DNA from: a virus
Virus record (IMG/VR): IMGVR_UViG_3300005536_000013
Span: 1 to 35,167 of that record
Direction: 5' to 3' (one strand)
Length of the DNA: 35,167 bases
Numbering within the stretch: the stretch's first letter is position 1; the number at the start of each line of letters is the position of its first letter. The notes under the pieces are model-generated. The model saw only the letters and a list, made by a program, of their open reading frames with translations, had not been told where the DNA came from and made no database searches. This document shows, one piece after another, positions 1 through 4,887 of this stretch. The position numbers and the translations under genes were made by a program.

Positions 1-171
1 AAGTGGACGTTGCACGAGCGGCGGACGATGGCCTCGCATGCCTGGGACCCACACGATTGGCGCCACGACGGTCCGGTGAGCTTCGAGCATGCCACGGCTT
101 GCCGGTGCGGGTCCAAGTGGGTGACGCAGCTCGGGTATTGCCAGAAATGTGGCCGGGCCCGATGCGTATAA
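1..171 (+). CDS. Zn-ribbon-like small protein, 5' end cut by window
   Basis: The reading frame is open from base 1 to a TAA at 169-171, so the gene may begin before the window. An internal ATG at 28 would give a 47-residue protein. The C-terminal half carries CRCG, then about 15 residues later CQKCG, a CxC...CxxC pattern typical of small zinc-ribbon folds. Aromatic and His-rich residues (AWDPHDW) precede it. The 3' end overlaps the ATG at 162 of the next gene by 10 bases, so the two are probably co-translated. I do not recognise the family; metal binding is inferred from the cysteines alone. Confidence 0.5.
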   Translation, partial: KWTLHERRTMASHAWDPHDWRHDGPVSFEHATACRCGSKWVTQLGYCQKCGRARCV

Positions 172-398
172 GCCCGCTGCGGAATATGGTGCTCGTGCGG
201 TTAGTGCCCGAACCCGCCCCGAGCGGGTTACAAGTGGTGCGGGACGCGAAGGCGGTGCGCGCCGCGACGATCCTGGCGTGTGGGCCGGAAGTCCGGGACT
301 TGCAGATAGACCAGGTGGCGCTGGTCAACATCGTCACCGCGACGCAGGTGGACGGGTGCTATTTGGTGCCCGCCCCGAGCATTCTGGGGACGTTGTGA
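162..398 (+). CDS. GroES-like co-chaperonin-fold protein (first copy)
   Basis: The protein has 78 residues, slightly shorter than bacterial GroES (about 95). It follows the GroES order. An SPLRNMVLVR start at residues 4-13 matches the canonical 'RPLHDRVIVKR' strand. A shortened mobile-loop region follows (PAPSGLQVV, 18-26). Then come an 'ILACGPE' strand (37-43, like GroES 'VLAVG'), 'IDQVALVNI' (49-57, like 'VGDIVIF') and a closing 'YLVPAPSILGTL'. Members cap GroEL-type chaperonins; phage versions such as T4 gp31 adapt the host chaperonin for capsid folding. The ATG lies inside the end of the upstream gene, and its TGA overlaps the GTG of the next gene. Homology is judged by eye and the partner chaperonin is not in the window. 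A non-chaperone beta-barrel is possible. Confidence 0.68.
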   Translation: MRISPLRNMVLVRLVPEPAPSGLQVVRDAKAVRAATILACGPEVRDLQIDQVALVNIVTATQVDGCYLVPAPSILGTL

Positions 399-562
399 CG
401 CCCGAGCAGATTGCCCAATTGAGCGCCCGGGAGCAAGCCATTTTTTGTGAGGGAGTGGTGGCGGGGATGGCCAAGGCGCCGCCCGCGCCGATCAAAGATA
501 CCGGCTGGGGGTGTGGGGTGTGGCTGGCCATTCTGCTCGCACTCGCCGCCCTCAGCCAGTGA
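395..562 (+). CDS. Small single-span membrane protein between the GroES-like genes
   Basis: This 55-residue protein has a GTG start (395) overlapping the TGA of the GroES-like gene, and its own TGA overlaps the GTG of the second GroES-like gene. The first 40 residues are polar (PEQIAQLSAREQAIFCEG, then a Pro/Ala stretch). The C-terminus is a hydrophobic run of about 14 residues (VWLAILLALAALS), long enough for one membrane span or an amphipathic tail anchor. It is kept as a gene because the two GTGA junctions fit so neatly. A longer reading of this frame starting at 149 is a shadow of the GroES-like gene. Function unknown. Confidence 0.6.
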   Translation: MTPEQIAQLSAREQAIFCEGVVAGMAKAPPAPIKDTGWGCGVWLAILLALAALSQ

Positions 563-888
563 CGCCCGCTCGCGGCCTGGTGCTGGTGCGCCCCGTCGAA
601 ACCCCCGAATCGCTCCCCGGTAGCCGTATTGTCTTGACCCCGCAGACGCGCACCGAGTGGACGGCGGGGCAGATGGAAGTCGTGGCGATTGGCGCCCCGG
701 CGTATTGCAAGGATGCGGAGTGCGAGCGGGATCACTTCTTGTATCGCGATACCGGGGAGCCGACGCATTGCCCGGCCTATTCGGTGGGCGACTGGGTGCT
801 CGTGCGCCATCGAGCGCTCTTGGAAACTGACCAGGAGGGGCTCTTCGCCTGCCACCAAGACGATCTCTTAGCGGTGCTCAGTTCATAG
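559..888 (+). CDS. GroES-like protein with Cys/His insertion (second copy)
   Basis: The protein has 109 residues from the GTG at 559, which overlaps the preceding TGA. The GroES-type order is visible: ARGLVLVRPV (4-13), a loop ending in SRIVLTP (22-28, equivalent to the GroEL-binding 'GGIVL' loop), MEVVAIG (39-45), YSVGDWVLVRH (74-84) and a closing CHQDDLLAVLSS. An insertion between the third and fourth strands (about 46-73) carries C50, C55, H59, H70 and C71 and may bind a metal. It is only distantly similar to the first copy at 162-398, so it is not a recent duplication. The stop codon sits inside the first unit of a short repeat array. A head-associated beta-barrel is an alternative. Confidence 0.68.
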   Translation: MTPARGLVLVRPVETPESLPGSRIVLTPQTRTEWTAGQMEVVAIGAPAYCKDAECERDHFLYRDTGEPTHCPAYSVGDWVLVRHRALLETDQEGLFACHQDDLLAVLSS

Positions 889-928
889 ACGATTCATAGA
901 GGATTTTCATAGAGGATTCATAGAGGAA
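882..928. repeat. Four short direct repeats TTCATAGAsGA over the stop codon
   Basis: TTCATAGACGA, TTCATAGAGGA, TTCATAGAGGA and TTCATAGAGGA begin at 882, 893, 907 and 918 (spacings 11, 14 and 11). A related CTCATAGACGG lies in the loop of the terminator just downstream. The TAG stop of the second GroES-like gene is inside the first unit. On the minus strand each unit reads TCCTCTATGAA. That resembles the start of the minus-strand gene at 1454 (GGCTCTATGAAT), so slippage duplication of a start-like element is one explanation. Confidence 0.75.
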
Positions 929-929
929 A

Positions 930-960
930 ATCGCCCCAGCCTCATAGACGGTGGGGCGAT
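930..960 (-). terminator. Hairpin terminator between convergent modules
   Basis: ATCGCCCCA (930-938) pairs perfectly with TGGGGCGAT (952-960) across a 13-base loop, giving a 9-bp GC-rich stem. On the minus strand the stem runs into a short T tract (GATTTTCCTC), as expected for intrinsic termination of the minus-strand operon that ends at 1024. On the plus strand there is no T run, so it would act there mainly as a hairpin. Confidence 0.72.
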
Positions 961-1023
961 CCGGCTCCCGGCTCAGGACCAGGACTTACGCGGGACTTGG
1001 CAGACCCGACCGGACCCTACCGA

Positions 1024-1257
1024 TTAGTCCCCCAAGTGCGCGGCGACGGCCTTTTGCGCCAGGTCGCGGGTGGCGAAGGTGCCCAGCTCGGCGAAGTTCA
1101 CGACGGCGACATAGCCCGAGAATTGCGCCCCATCGGCGGCCCGCTTGACCACACTGGACACGACGGCGCTCGGATACTTCGGGTGCGTCCAGTGACAGCC
1201 CACGCGAGCGGCGATCCATTCGCCAGTTTCGGTCGGAAGATCAGAGAACTGGGGCAT
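1024..1257 (-). CDS. Hypothetical small protein, last gene of the minus-strand module
   Basis: This 77-residue soluble protein starts with MPQFSDLPTE. It has a mixed alpha/beta appearance, with a Val/Ala-rich centre (YVAVVNFAELGTFATRDLAQKAVAAHLGD) that could form a strand-turn-helix end. The ATG at 1257 lies two bases after the TGA of the upstream gene (1260-1262), consistent with coupling; a longer frame upstream of this ATG is a shadow. The terminator hairpin at 930-960 lies about 60 bases past its stop. Family not recognised; the position suggests an early or accessory phage gene. Confidence 0.72.
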   Translation of the reverse strand: MPQFSDLPTETGEWIAARVGCHWTHPKYPSAVVSSVVKRAADGAQFSGYVAVVNFAELGTFATRDLAQKAVAAHLGD

Positions 1258-1259
1258 CG

Positions 1260-1454
1260 TCAGGTGTCCCGACTTGGCAGATGGAGAGCCACGGTATCGG
1301 CCTGTTCGGTCTTTTCGAGGAATCCCTCCAAGACATTGGCGATCCGTGCCAACTGGTAGGCCGTCTCGTACTGCGCGGCCTGCTCCCATGTCTCGTTGTC
1401 GCCCTTGCGGCGCACGAGATCAAAGTTGCGCTGTGGGTATTGCTGGCGATTCAT
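1260..1454 (-). CDS. Hypothetical 64-residue charged helical protein
   Basis: The start codon is preceded by AGGAGG with a 4-base spacer on the minus strand, a strong ribosome binding site. The protein opens with MNRQQYPQRNFDLVRRKGDNETWEQ. It continues with a helix-prone stretch (QYETAYQLARIANVLEGFLEKTEQ) with regular Leu/Ile spacing that could be one amphipathic or coiled-coil helix. It is followed without a real gap by the gene at 1257. No family recognised. Confidence 0.75.
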   Translation of the reverse strand: MNRQQYPQRNFDLVRRKGDNETWEQAAQYETAYQLARIANVLEGFLEKTEQADTVALHLPSRDT

Positions 1455-1462
1455 AGAGCCTC

Positions 1463-1699
1463 CTAGGCGTTGTAGTAGGTACGCTTGAGAATGGCGCCAA
1501 TCGGGTCACGCTTTGGCGTGAAGCTCGCCAACGGATAGCCCGCTTCGAGCTGGGCTATCTCCAGCGCGTGAAGTCGCCGCGTGCGTTCCCAGCCCCGGCG
1601 TTGGGGGGCATGGGTCGCGCAGTAGACGTAGCCCTTTTCGCCGATGTGCGTCACGCGCTCGGGGCAATCTTTCGTCATGTCGCAAGTGAGGTGTCGCAT
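1463..1699 (-). CDS. Small zinc-finger-like protein
   Basis: The 78 residues start at the ATG at 1699, chosen because AGGAGG lies 7 bases upstream; a TTG at 1705 would sit almost on the Shine-Dalgarno sequence. The N-terminus has Cys6 and Cys11 (TCDMTKDC), then about 15 residues later YCATH, a CxxxxC...CxxH arrangement suggesting one zinc site. The rest is basic and helical (RRGWERTRRLHALEIAQLEAGY), which would suit nucleic-acid or protein binding. It sits mid-operon in the minus-strand module. Function unknown. Confidence 0.77.
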   Translation of the reverse strand: MRHLTCDMTKDCPERVTHIGEKGYVYCATHAPQRRGWERTRRLHALEIAQLEAGYPLASFTPKRDPIGAILKRTYYNA

Positions 1700-1785
1700 G
1701 GTCAAGCCTCCTGAGTAGGCGGTATTCGCTACAGGGTGAAAGCCTAGCGCCGGGCTTGCACCGGCGCCCCCGCGTGGCTACGGGA

Positions 1786-1950
1786 CTAGGCGCGCTTCAC
1801 TTGCTCGGCCAAGAGCCGGGGCCGCTCGAACGCCCAATGCGGATCATTGAGCAGCGTCGCTATCGTCTCATCGGAGAGCGCCGCGAAGAAATCATCATTC
1901 CAGCACGGGACCATCGTGCCTCGCTTGAGTGCTTGCGTCAGTGGTTTCAT
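1786..1950 (-). CDS. Hypothetical 54-residue protein
   Basis: This short gene starts with ATG at 1950, with AGGAGG about 9 bases upstream inside the shared upstream element (1960-1987), and ends with TAG at 1786-1788. The product begins MKPLTQALKRGTMVPCWND and ends in a charged helix (RPRLLAEQVKRA). It has one Cys and three Trp/Phe pairs and no membrane segment. The strong ribosome site and the conserved upstream element are the main support. Function unknown. Confidence 0.7.
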   Translation of the reverse strand: MKPLTQALKRGTMVPCWNDDFFAALSDETIATLLNDPHWAFERPRLLAEQVKRA

Positions 1951-1959
1951 GTGGTGTGC

Positions 1960-1987
1960 CCTCCTGAGGGGCTATAGAGTGAACTAC
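1960..1987 (-). promoter_or_regulatory. Start-associated sequence, copy B
   Basis: This is a 28-base element upstream of the gene starting at 1950. Read on the minus strand it begins GTAGTTCACTCT and ends CCTCAGGAGG, so it contains the Shine-Dalgarno sequence and also the end of the preceding gene's stop codon. It matches copies at 2159-2187 and 2632-2660. Confidence 0.65.
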
Positions 1988-2151
1988 AGGTTGCTCACGG
2001 TGACGACCATGCCGGGGCGGTCCAGAATGGCGAGCGAGCGCCGCAGCAAGCACCCGCAATCATACCAGAACGCTGAGGCACGCATAATCGGGGAGCGCCA
2101 GCGGATACAGAATCGCGCCGGGCAGCCACAACTGCAAGTTGGGAGCTTCAT
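1984..2151 (-). CDS. Cys-rich 55-residue protein
   Basis: The ATG at 2151 follows AGGAGG at good spacing within shared element copy A; the stop is TAG at 1984-1986. The N-terminus has four cysteines close together (TCSCGCPARFC), and a DCGC follows about 15 residues later. Six cysteines in 55 residues suggest a metal-binding or disulphide-stabilised mini-protein. The remainder is basic (RRSLAILDRPGM). Family unknown. Support comes from the ribosome site and from spacing identical to its neighbours. Confidence 0.62.
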   Translation of the reverse strand: MKLPTCSCGCPARFCIRWRSPIMRASAFWYDCGCLLRRSLAILDRPGMVVTVSNL

Positions 2152-2158
2152 GGGAACG

Positions 2159-2187
2159 CCTCCTGAGAGCGTGAGAGAGTGAACTAC
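2159..2187 (-). promoter_or_regulatory. Start-associated sequence, copy A
   Basis: This is a 29-base element upstream of the gene starting at 2151. On the minus strand it reads GTAGTTCACTCT, a variable five or six bases, then CTCTCAGGAGG. The first bases overlap the stop codon of the gene ending at 2184. Confidence 0.65.
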
Positions 2188-2624
2188 GCGAGCACTGGAA
2201 CTAGGAGCGATTGCACTCCCGCGAGAATCGCCGACTTCAGGGTTGCCATATCATCGTAGGAGGCTTCGAGCGCATCCCGAAGCGCGAGCGGCGAGACTCC
2301 TTGCAATACCTTGGCGCCGCACACAAACACTGTATCGCCATGCTGGAGCTTTACGGGATTACTGGTCTTTGTGTGATACTTCGTGACCGTGCCGCCACAG
2401 GAAGCGCTTGTCACGATCGCCGGCACGAAGCGCACCGAGCCAGCATAGGCGCCCATCAGCAGGTTGTTATACGTGCGCTGCTGGCGGATCACCACAAAAT
2501 CGCCCTTGCTCGCCGCTACGGGAGCGCGCGAAGACTTGGGAGTCTCACACTCACACTCGGTAATGACGCTGGTGGGGTCGCCTGCATCGCAGACGGGGCA
2601 GATATTCGAGGCGTTGCGCTTCAT
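2184..2624 (-). CDS. Putative zinc-ribbon protein, first gene of the minus-strand module
   Basis: The 146-residue protein starts at the ATG at 2624, after AGGAAGG. The N-terminus has CPVC (9-12) and CEC (24-26), a likely zinc ribbon. Next comes a beta-rich domain (GDFVVIRQQRTYNNLLMGAYAG, then SVRFVPAIVTSASCGGTVTKY). The C-terminal helix is LALRDALEASYDDMATLKSAILAGVQ. It is the first gene after the candidate promoter at 2869-2896, so it should be the most strongly expressed of the group. I do not recognise the family; a regulatory or host-interaction role is possible but only inferred. Confidence 0.75.
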   Translation of the reverse strand: MKRNASNICPVCDAGDPTSVITECECETPKSSRAPVAASKGDFVVIRQQRTYNNLLMGAYAGSVRFVPAIVTSASCGGTVTKYHTKTSNPVKLQHGDTVFVCGAKVLQGVSPLALRDALEASYDDMATLKSAILAGVQSLLVPVLA

Positions 2625-2631
2625 TGGGCAC

Positions 2632-2660
2632 CCTTCCTGAGAGGGTAGAGAGTGGACTGC
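2632..2660 (-). promoter_or_regulatory. Start-associated sequence, copy C
   Basis: This is a 29-base element upstream of the gene at 2624. On the minus strand it reads GCAGTCCACTCTCTACC and then CTCTCAGGAAGG. It is the only copy that does not overlap a preceding stop codon, so its conservation here is not explained by coding constraint. Confidence 0.65.
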
Positions 2661-2838
2661 TTACAAGGGGAAAGATAGGGTTTTGTCCTCGAGACACCAG
2701 TAAACAAAGACCGAAGCTTGTGTACCAGGACGTTAAAGCCCTCTAAGGAGGCAATCCGGCACTCGCGCCTATGATGGGCCGCAGTCGATCATCTACATGA
2801 GTCGGCAGGAGAAATCCTCGCAAGTTGCACTGTCTGCA

Positions 2839-2852
2839 AGTGAGCGCTCACT
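2839..2852. promoter_or_regulatory. 14-bp palindrome, candidate operator with lac-Osym core
   Basis: AGTGAGCGCTCACT is a perfect inverted repeat with a central CG. Its 12-base core GTGAGCGCTCAC equals the core of the idealised symmetric lac operator. LacI-family repressors generally bind palindromes with a central CG. It lies just downstream of the expected start site of the minus-strand promoter, centred near +17, where a bound repressor would block transcription. Confidence 0.6.
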
Positions 2853-2868
2853 CACATAAGCAGCGGCC

Positions 2869-2896
2869 TTGATACTCATAGGGTGGCTACTGTCAA
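2869..2896 (-). promoter_or_regulatory. Sigma-70-like promoter for the minus-strand module
   Basis: On the minus strand a perfect TTGACA (complement of 2891-2896) is followed after 16 bases by TATCAA (complement of 2869-2874), a 4/6 match to TATAAT. The predicted start is near 2862. It faces the minus-strand operon and is the best consensus match I found in the control region. Confidence 0.55.
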
Positions 2897-3085
2897 CTCT
2901 TACCTAATGCTGTCATGAGACTGTCACCTGTGGATTAGTCGAGCTCCCGAGACCCGCCCGACCCCCTTTGCATTTCAAGAGGAGTCGCTGCACCCCTAGA
3001 ATCATGCGTCCTACCAGAAAGCGTATCGGGGTAGTGTGTCGTTTTAACGCATTGTGCAAGAGGGGGAGAGGGGTACATTGGAGGG

Positions 3086-3232
3086 ATGAAAGCCTACATC
3101 AAGCAGACGACGACGATCTACACGCAGGGGGATGGGTTCCCGAAGATCGAGCCCCCAGACGGGTATTACCTCGCGTTCGCCGAAGTCCGGGGCGACAACT
3201 GGCATCTCATTTGGGCACCATTACTCACATGA
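3086..3232 (+). CDS. Hypothetical 48-residue protein
   Basis: This is the first plus-strand gene after the control region. ATG at 3086 follows GGAGGG closely, and the stop is TGA at 3230-3232. The product starts MKAYIKQTTTIYTQGDGFPK and ends LAFAEVRGDNWHLIWAPLLT, alternating beta-prone and polar residues as in a small beta sheet. A longer frame from 2968 crosses it but has shadow-like composition. Function unknown. Confidence 0.6.
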   Translation: MKAYIKQTTTIYTQGDGFPKIEPPDGYYLAFAEVRGDNWHLIWAPLLT

Positions 3233-3245
3233 GGGAAAACTAGCT

Positions 3246-3302
3246 ATGGAGATGTGTGACGGGGTGGTGTACTGGGGGCCGTACGACGAGGAGGACGAAT
3301 GA
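3246..3302 (+). CDS. Possible 18-residue leader peptide
   Basis: ATG at 3246 opens an 18-codon acidic peptide (MEMCDGVVYWGPYDEEDE) whose TGA overlaps the ATG of the next gene (ATGA at 3299-3302). It may serve only to couple translation. It is too short to judge by composition, so it is reported with low confidence. Confidence 0.25.
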   Translation: MEMCDGVVYWGPYDEEDE

Positions 3303-3535
3303 ACGCCATTCGGGCATTTTGGGGGTCCTGCGGCAACCGGGGGTGGCAGCGCTGGCGGATGCTGGGGCAATATCTCTGGTACACCGAGTTGGGGTGGGCG
3401 CGGCGCTGGTGGTGTCGGTGGCGGCATCGGGCCCAATGGAATACGGGGTGGCGATGGGAGATGCGGGCGCAGTTGATCGAGCAGCCGAAACCGGGGCAGC
3501 ACTACTGTCCCCGATGTGATGCGTATGACGACTAG
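3299..3535 (+). CDS. Trp-rich small protein with CPRC motif
   Basis: The protein has 78 residues, starting in an ATGA overlap with the preceding tiny ORF. About 11 of the 78 residues are Trp, spaced through a basic central region (WQRWRML, LGWARRWWCRWRHR). The C-terminus is PGQHYCPRCDAYDD, a half zinc-knuckle. G-rich DNA inflates TGG codons, so composition alone does not prove the gene. The overlapping frame at 3256-3519 looks less protein-like (long Ala/Val/Gly runs). It ends one base before the convergent epimerase gene. Function unknown. Confidence 0.5.
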   Translation: MNAIRAFWGSCGNRGWQRWRMLGQYLWYTELGWARRWWCRWRHRAQWNTGWRWEMRAQLIEQPKPGQHYCPRCDAYDD

Positions 3536-3536
3536 G

Positions 3537-4628
3537 CTACCCGAGCAGGTGGTCCACAATGCGGGGGGCCGCATGGCCGTCGCCGAAGCAATGGCTGGGG
3601 TCCGGGCGTGTCGTGAAGCCCAGGGCCCAGTCCAAGCCGTCGAGAATCCCTTGCTCGGTGCGACCGACGACTTTCGCCAAGCCCGCTTCGACGGATTCGG
3701 GGCGGTCGGTTTTCTCACGGGCCACGATACAGGGGATGCCTAACGCCGCGGCCTCCTCTTGGACCCCCCCGGAGTCGGTGATCACGGCACGGGATGTGGA
3801 TAACAGGTCGGCGAAGAGTGCCGATCCGAGCGGGGCCATGAACACAAGATTCTGCCACCCGGTCTTGGGGAGCGCTTCTTGGACGTGCGGGTTCGGGTGC
3901 GTGGGCCAGACGAATTCAAGGTCTGGCGTCCGTTGAGCGCCTTTCGTGATCCCCGCGACGAGGTGGCGCAGCGGCCCCCCAAAACTCTCCCGCCGATGGA
4001 GCGTCACTAAGACACGGTCCTGGACTTCCGTGGTGGGCTGGGTATGAGCGTAGAGGGCGTCGATCCCCGAATTGCCCACTTCCCAAGCGTCCGTCCATCG
4101 GGCGCGAGCCCATTTCGGGGCGTCTTCTAATTTCCCCGTGGCGGGGCCGTCTGTGTTCATGAGATTCCGCATTGTATGGGCCGTAGGCGCAAAGAGCAGC
4201 GTCGCTATTTGGTCAATTTCGTCGCGGAATGCCTCCTCGGGCCAAGGGTCCTGATAGTCGCCCGTCCGAACACCCGCCTCGACATGCGCGATGGGGATTT
4301 CCAGCGCCGCCGCCGCTTGCGCTCCAGCATACGCCGATGCCGTGTCCCCTTGCACCATGACGAGGTCGGGACGGGTTCGCGCCCATTGCGCTCGGAGCGC
4401 GCCGTTGCAAGTTGCCGCATACTTGAGAGGATCGTTGTCACTCGGAAGCCCCAGACTGACGTGGGGCGCCATCGTAGATTCGGCTGGGGTGCCACGGAGG
4501 AGACTGGTATGCTGGCCGGTGGAGATGATGGTGGGTTCGACACCGCGCCGTCGCAGTTCTGCCACAACGGGGGCGAGCTTGATCGCTTCGGGGCGAGTCC
4601 CAAACACTACCGCGAGTCGCGGGGGCAC
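3537..4628 (-). CDS. wecB: UDP-N-acetylglucosamine 2-epimerase (non-hydrolysing)
   Basis: The 363-residue protein is of usual family length. The family interconverts UDP-GlcNAc and UDP-ManNAc in the cytoplasm. Signatures in order are FGTRPEAIK (9-17), VQGDT (92-96, Asp95), HVEAGVRTG (115-123, Glu117), PEEAFRDEID (130-139, Glu131), TLHRRESFG (209-217, His211), HPNP (244-247), DSGGVQEEA (285-293) and TDRPESVEAG (307-316). All the catalytic Asp/Glu/His positions of the WecB family are present, so it should be active. A short insertion lies around residues 158-180. The GTG at 4628 keeps the N-terminal strand intact, but its GAGGG lies directly against it. It is alone on the minus strand among plus-strand genes, so it needs its own promoter. 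It probably feeds the glycan cassette or alters a host polysaccharide. Confidence 0.94.
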   Translation of the reverse strand: MPPRLAVVFGTRPEAIKLAPVVAELRRRGVEPTIISTGQHTSLLRGTPAESTMAPHVSLGLPSDNDPLKYAATCNGALRAQWARTRPDLVMVQGDTASAYAGAQAAAALEIPIAHVEAGVRTGDYQDPWPEEAFRDEIDQIATLLFAPTAHTMRNLMNTDGPATGKLEDAPKWARARWTDAWEVGNSGIDALYAHTQPTTEVQDRVLVTLHRRESFGGPLRHLVAGITKGAQRTPDLEFVWPTHPNPHVQEALPKTGWQNLVFMAPLGSALFADLLSTSRAVITDSGGVQEEAAALGIPCIVAREKTDRPESVEAGLAKVVGRTEQGILDGLDWALGFTTRPDPSHCFGDGHAAPRIVDHLLG

Positions 4629-4683
4629 CCCTCAATGTAACCCCATCGGTGGCGTTTTGCACCTGTTGATACTAGGTTAGGGC

Positions 4684-4887
4684 ATGAGCAAACTCGCCGC
4701 CATCGAAGCCCGCGCCACCCAATATCCCGCCAGCACCAACGATGTCGTCTGGCTGGTCGCTCGGGTGCGCGAACTTCGGTCAGTCTTGGATGATGTGCTG
4801 CAAGACATGGGCGTCGAGGATGCCCCCTACTACGATGCTGCGACAGCCGCCCTTGCTGCGCTGGACGCGCCAAACCTACCCCAATGA
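4684..4887 (+). CDS. Hypothetical small helical protein upstream of the terminase genes
   Basis: The 67-residue protein begins MSKLAAIEARATQYPAST. It is almost wholly helical by composition, with a Leu/Val-patterned centre (WLVARVRELRSVLDDVLQDM). This pattern is common in small phage proteins of the 'ELR...LDDVL' kind annotated only as hypothetical. Its stop overlaps the next start (ATGA at 4884-4887), so it is coupled to the small-terminase candidate. The 55-base gap to the divergent epimerase gene has no convincing promoter. Function unknown. Confidence 0.75.
   Translation: MSKLAAIEARATQYPASTNDVVWLVARVRELRSVLDDVLQDMGVEDAPYYDAATAALAALDAPNLPQ

Larger units (their letters stand above)
2625..3085. 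other. Divergent intergenic control region
   Basis: About 460 bases lie between the minus-strand module and the plus-strand genes. No convincing ORF, tRNA or terminator was seen. It holds a minus-strand promoter candidate (2869-2896), a 14-bp palindrome (2839-2852), three CTGTCA repeats (2890, 2910, 2921) and one of the shared start elements. For the plus strand, TAGAAT at 2997-3002 is a fair -10 match, but the hexamer 17 bases upstream (TTCAAG) is a poor -35. The minus-strand leader would be about 240 nt, long enough for untranslated regulation; no known riboswitch was recognised. Confidence 0.7.

Noticed and set aside
1756-1977. Plus-strand ORF opposite a small minus-strand gene
   Set aside because: The minus-strand ORF at 1786-1950 has a strong ribosome site and the shared upstream element; the plus-strand one has neither.
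2739-2800. Possible leader peptide (TAAGGAGG followed by ATGATG)
   Set aside because: The ATG is over 20 bases from the purine run and the ORF has only nine codons; a minus-strand mini-ORF there is equally short and lacks a ribosome site.
4629-4683. Divergent promoter pair between the epimerase and the packaging genes
   Set aside because: TTGCAC, TTGATA and TAGTAT-like hexamers occur, but none has a partner at 16-18 bp spacing, so no promoter is called.
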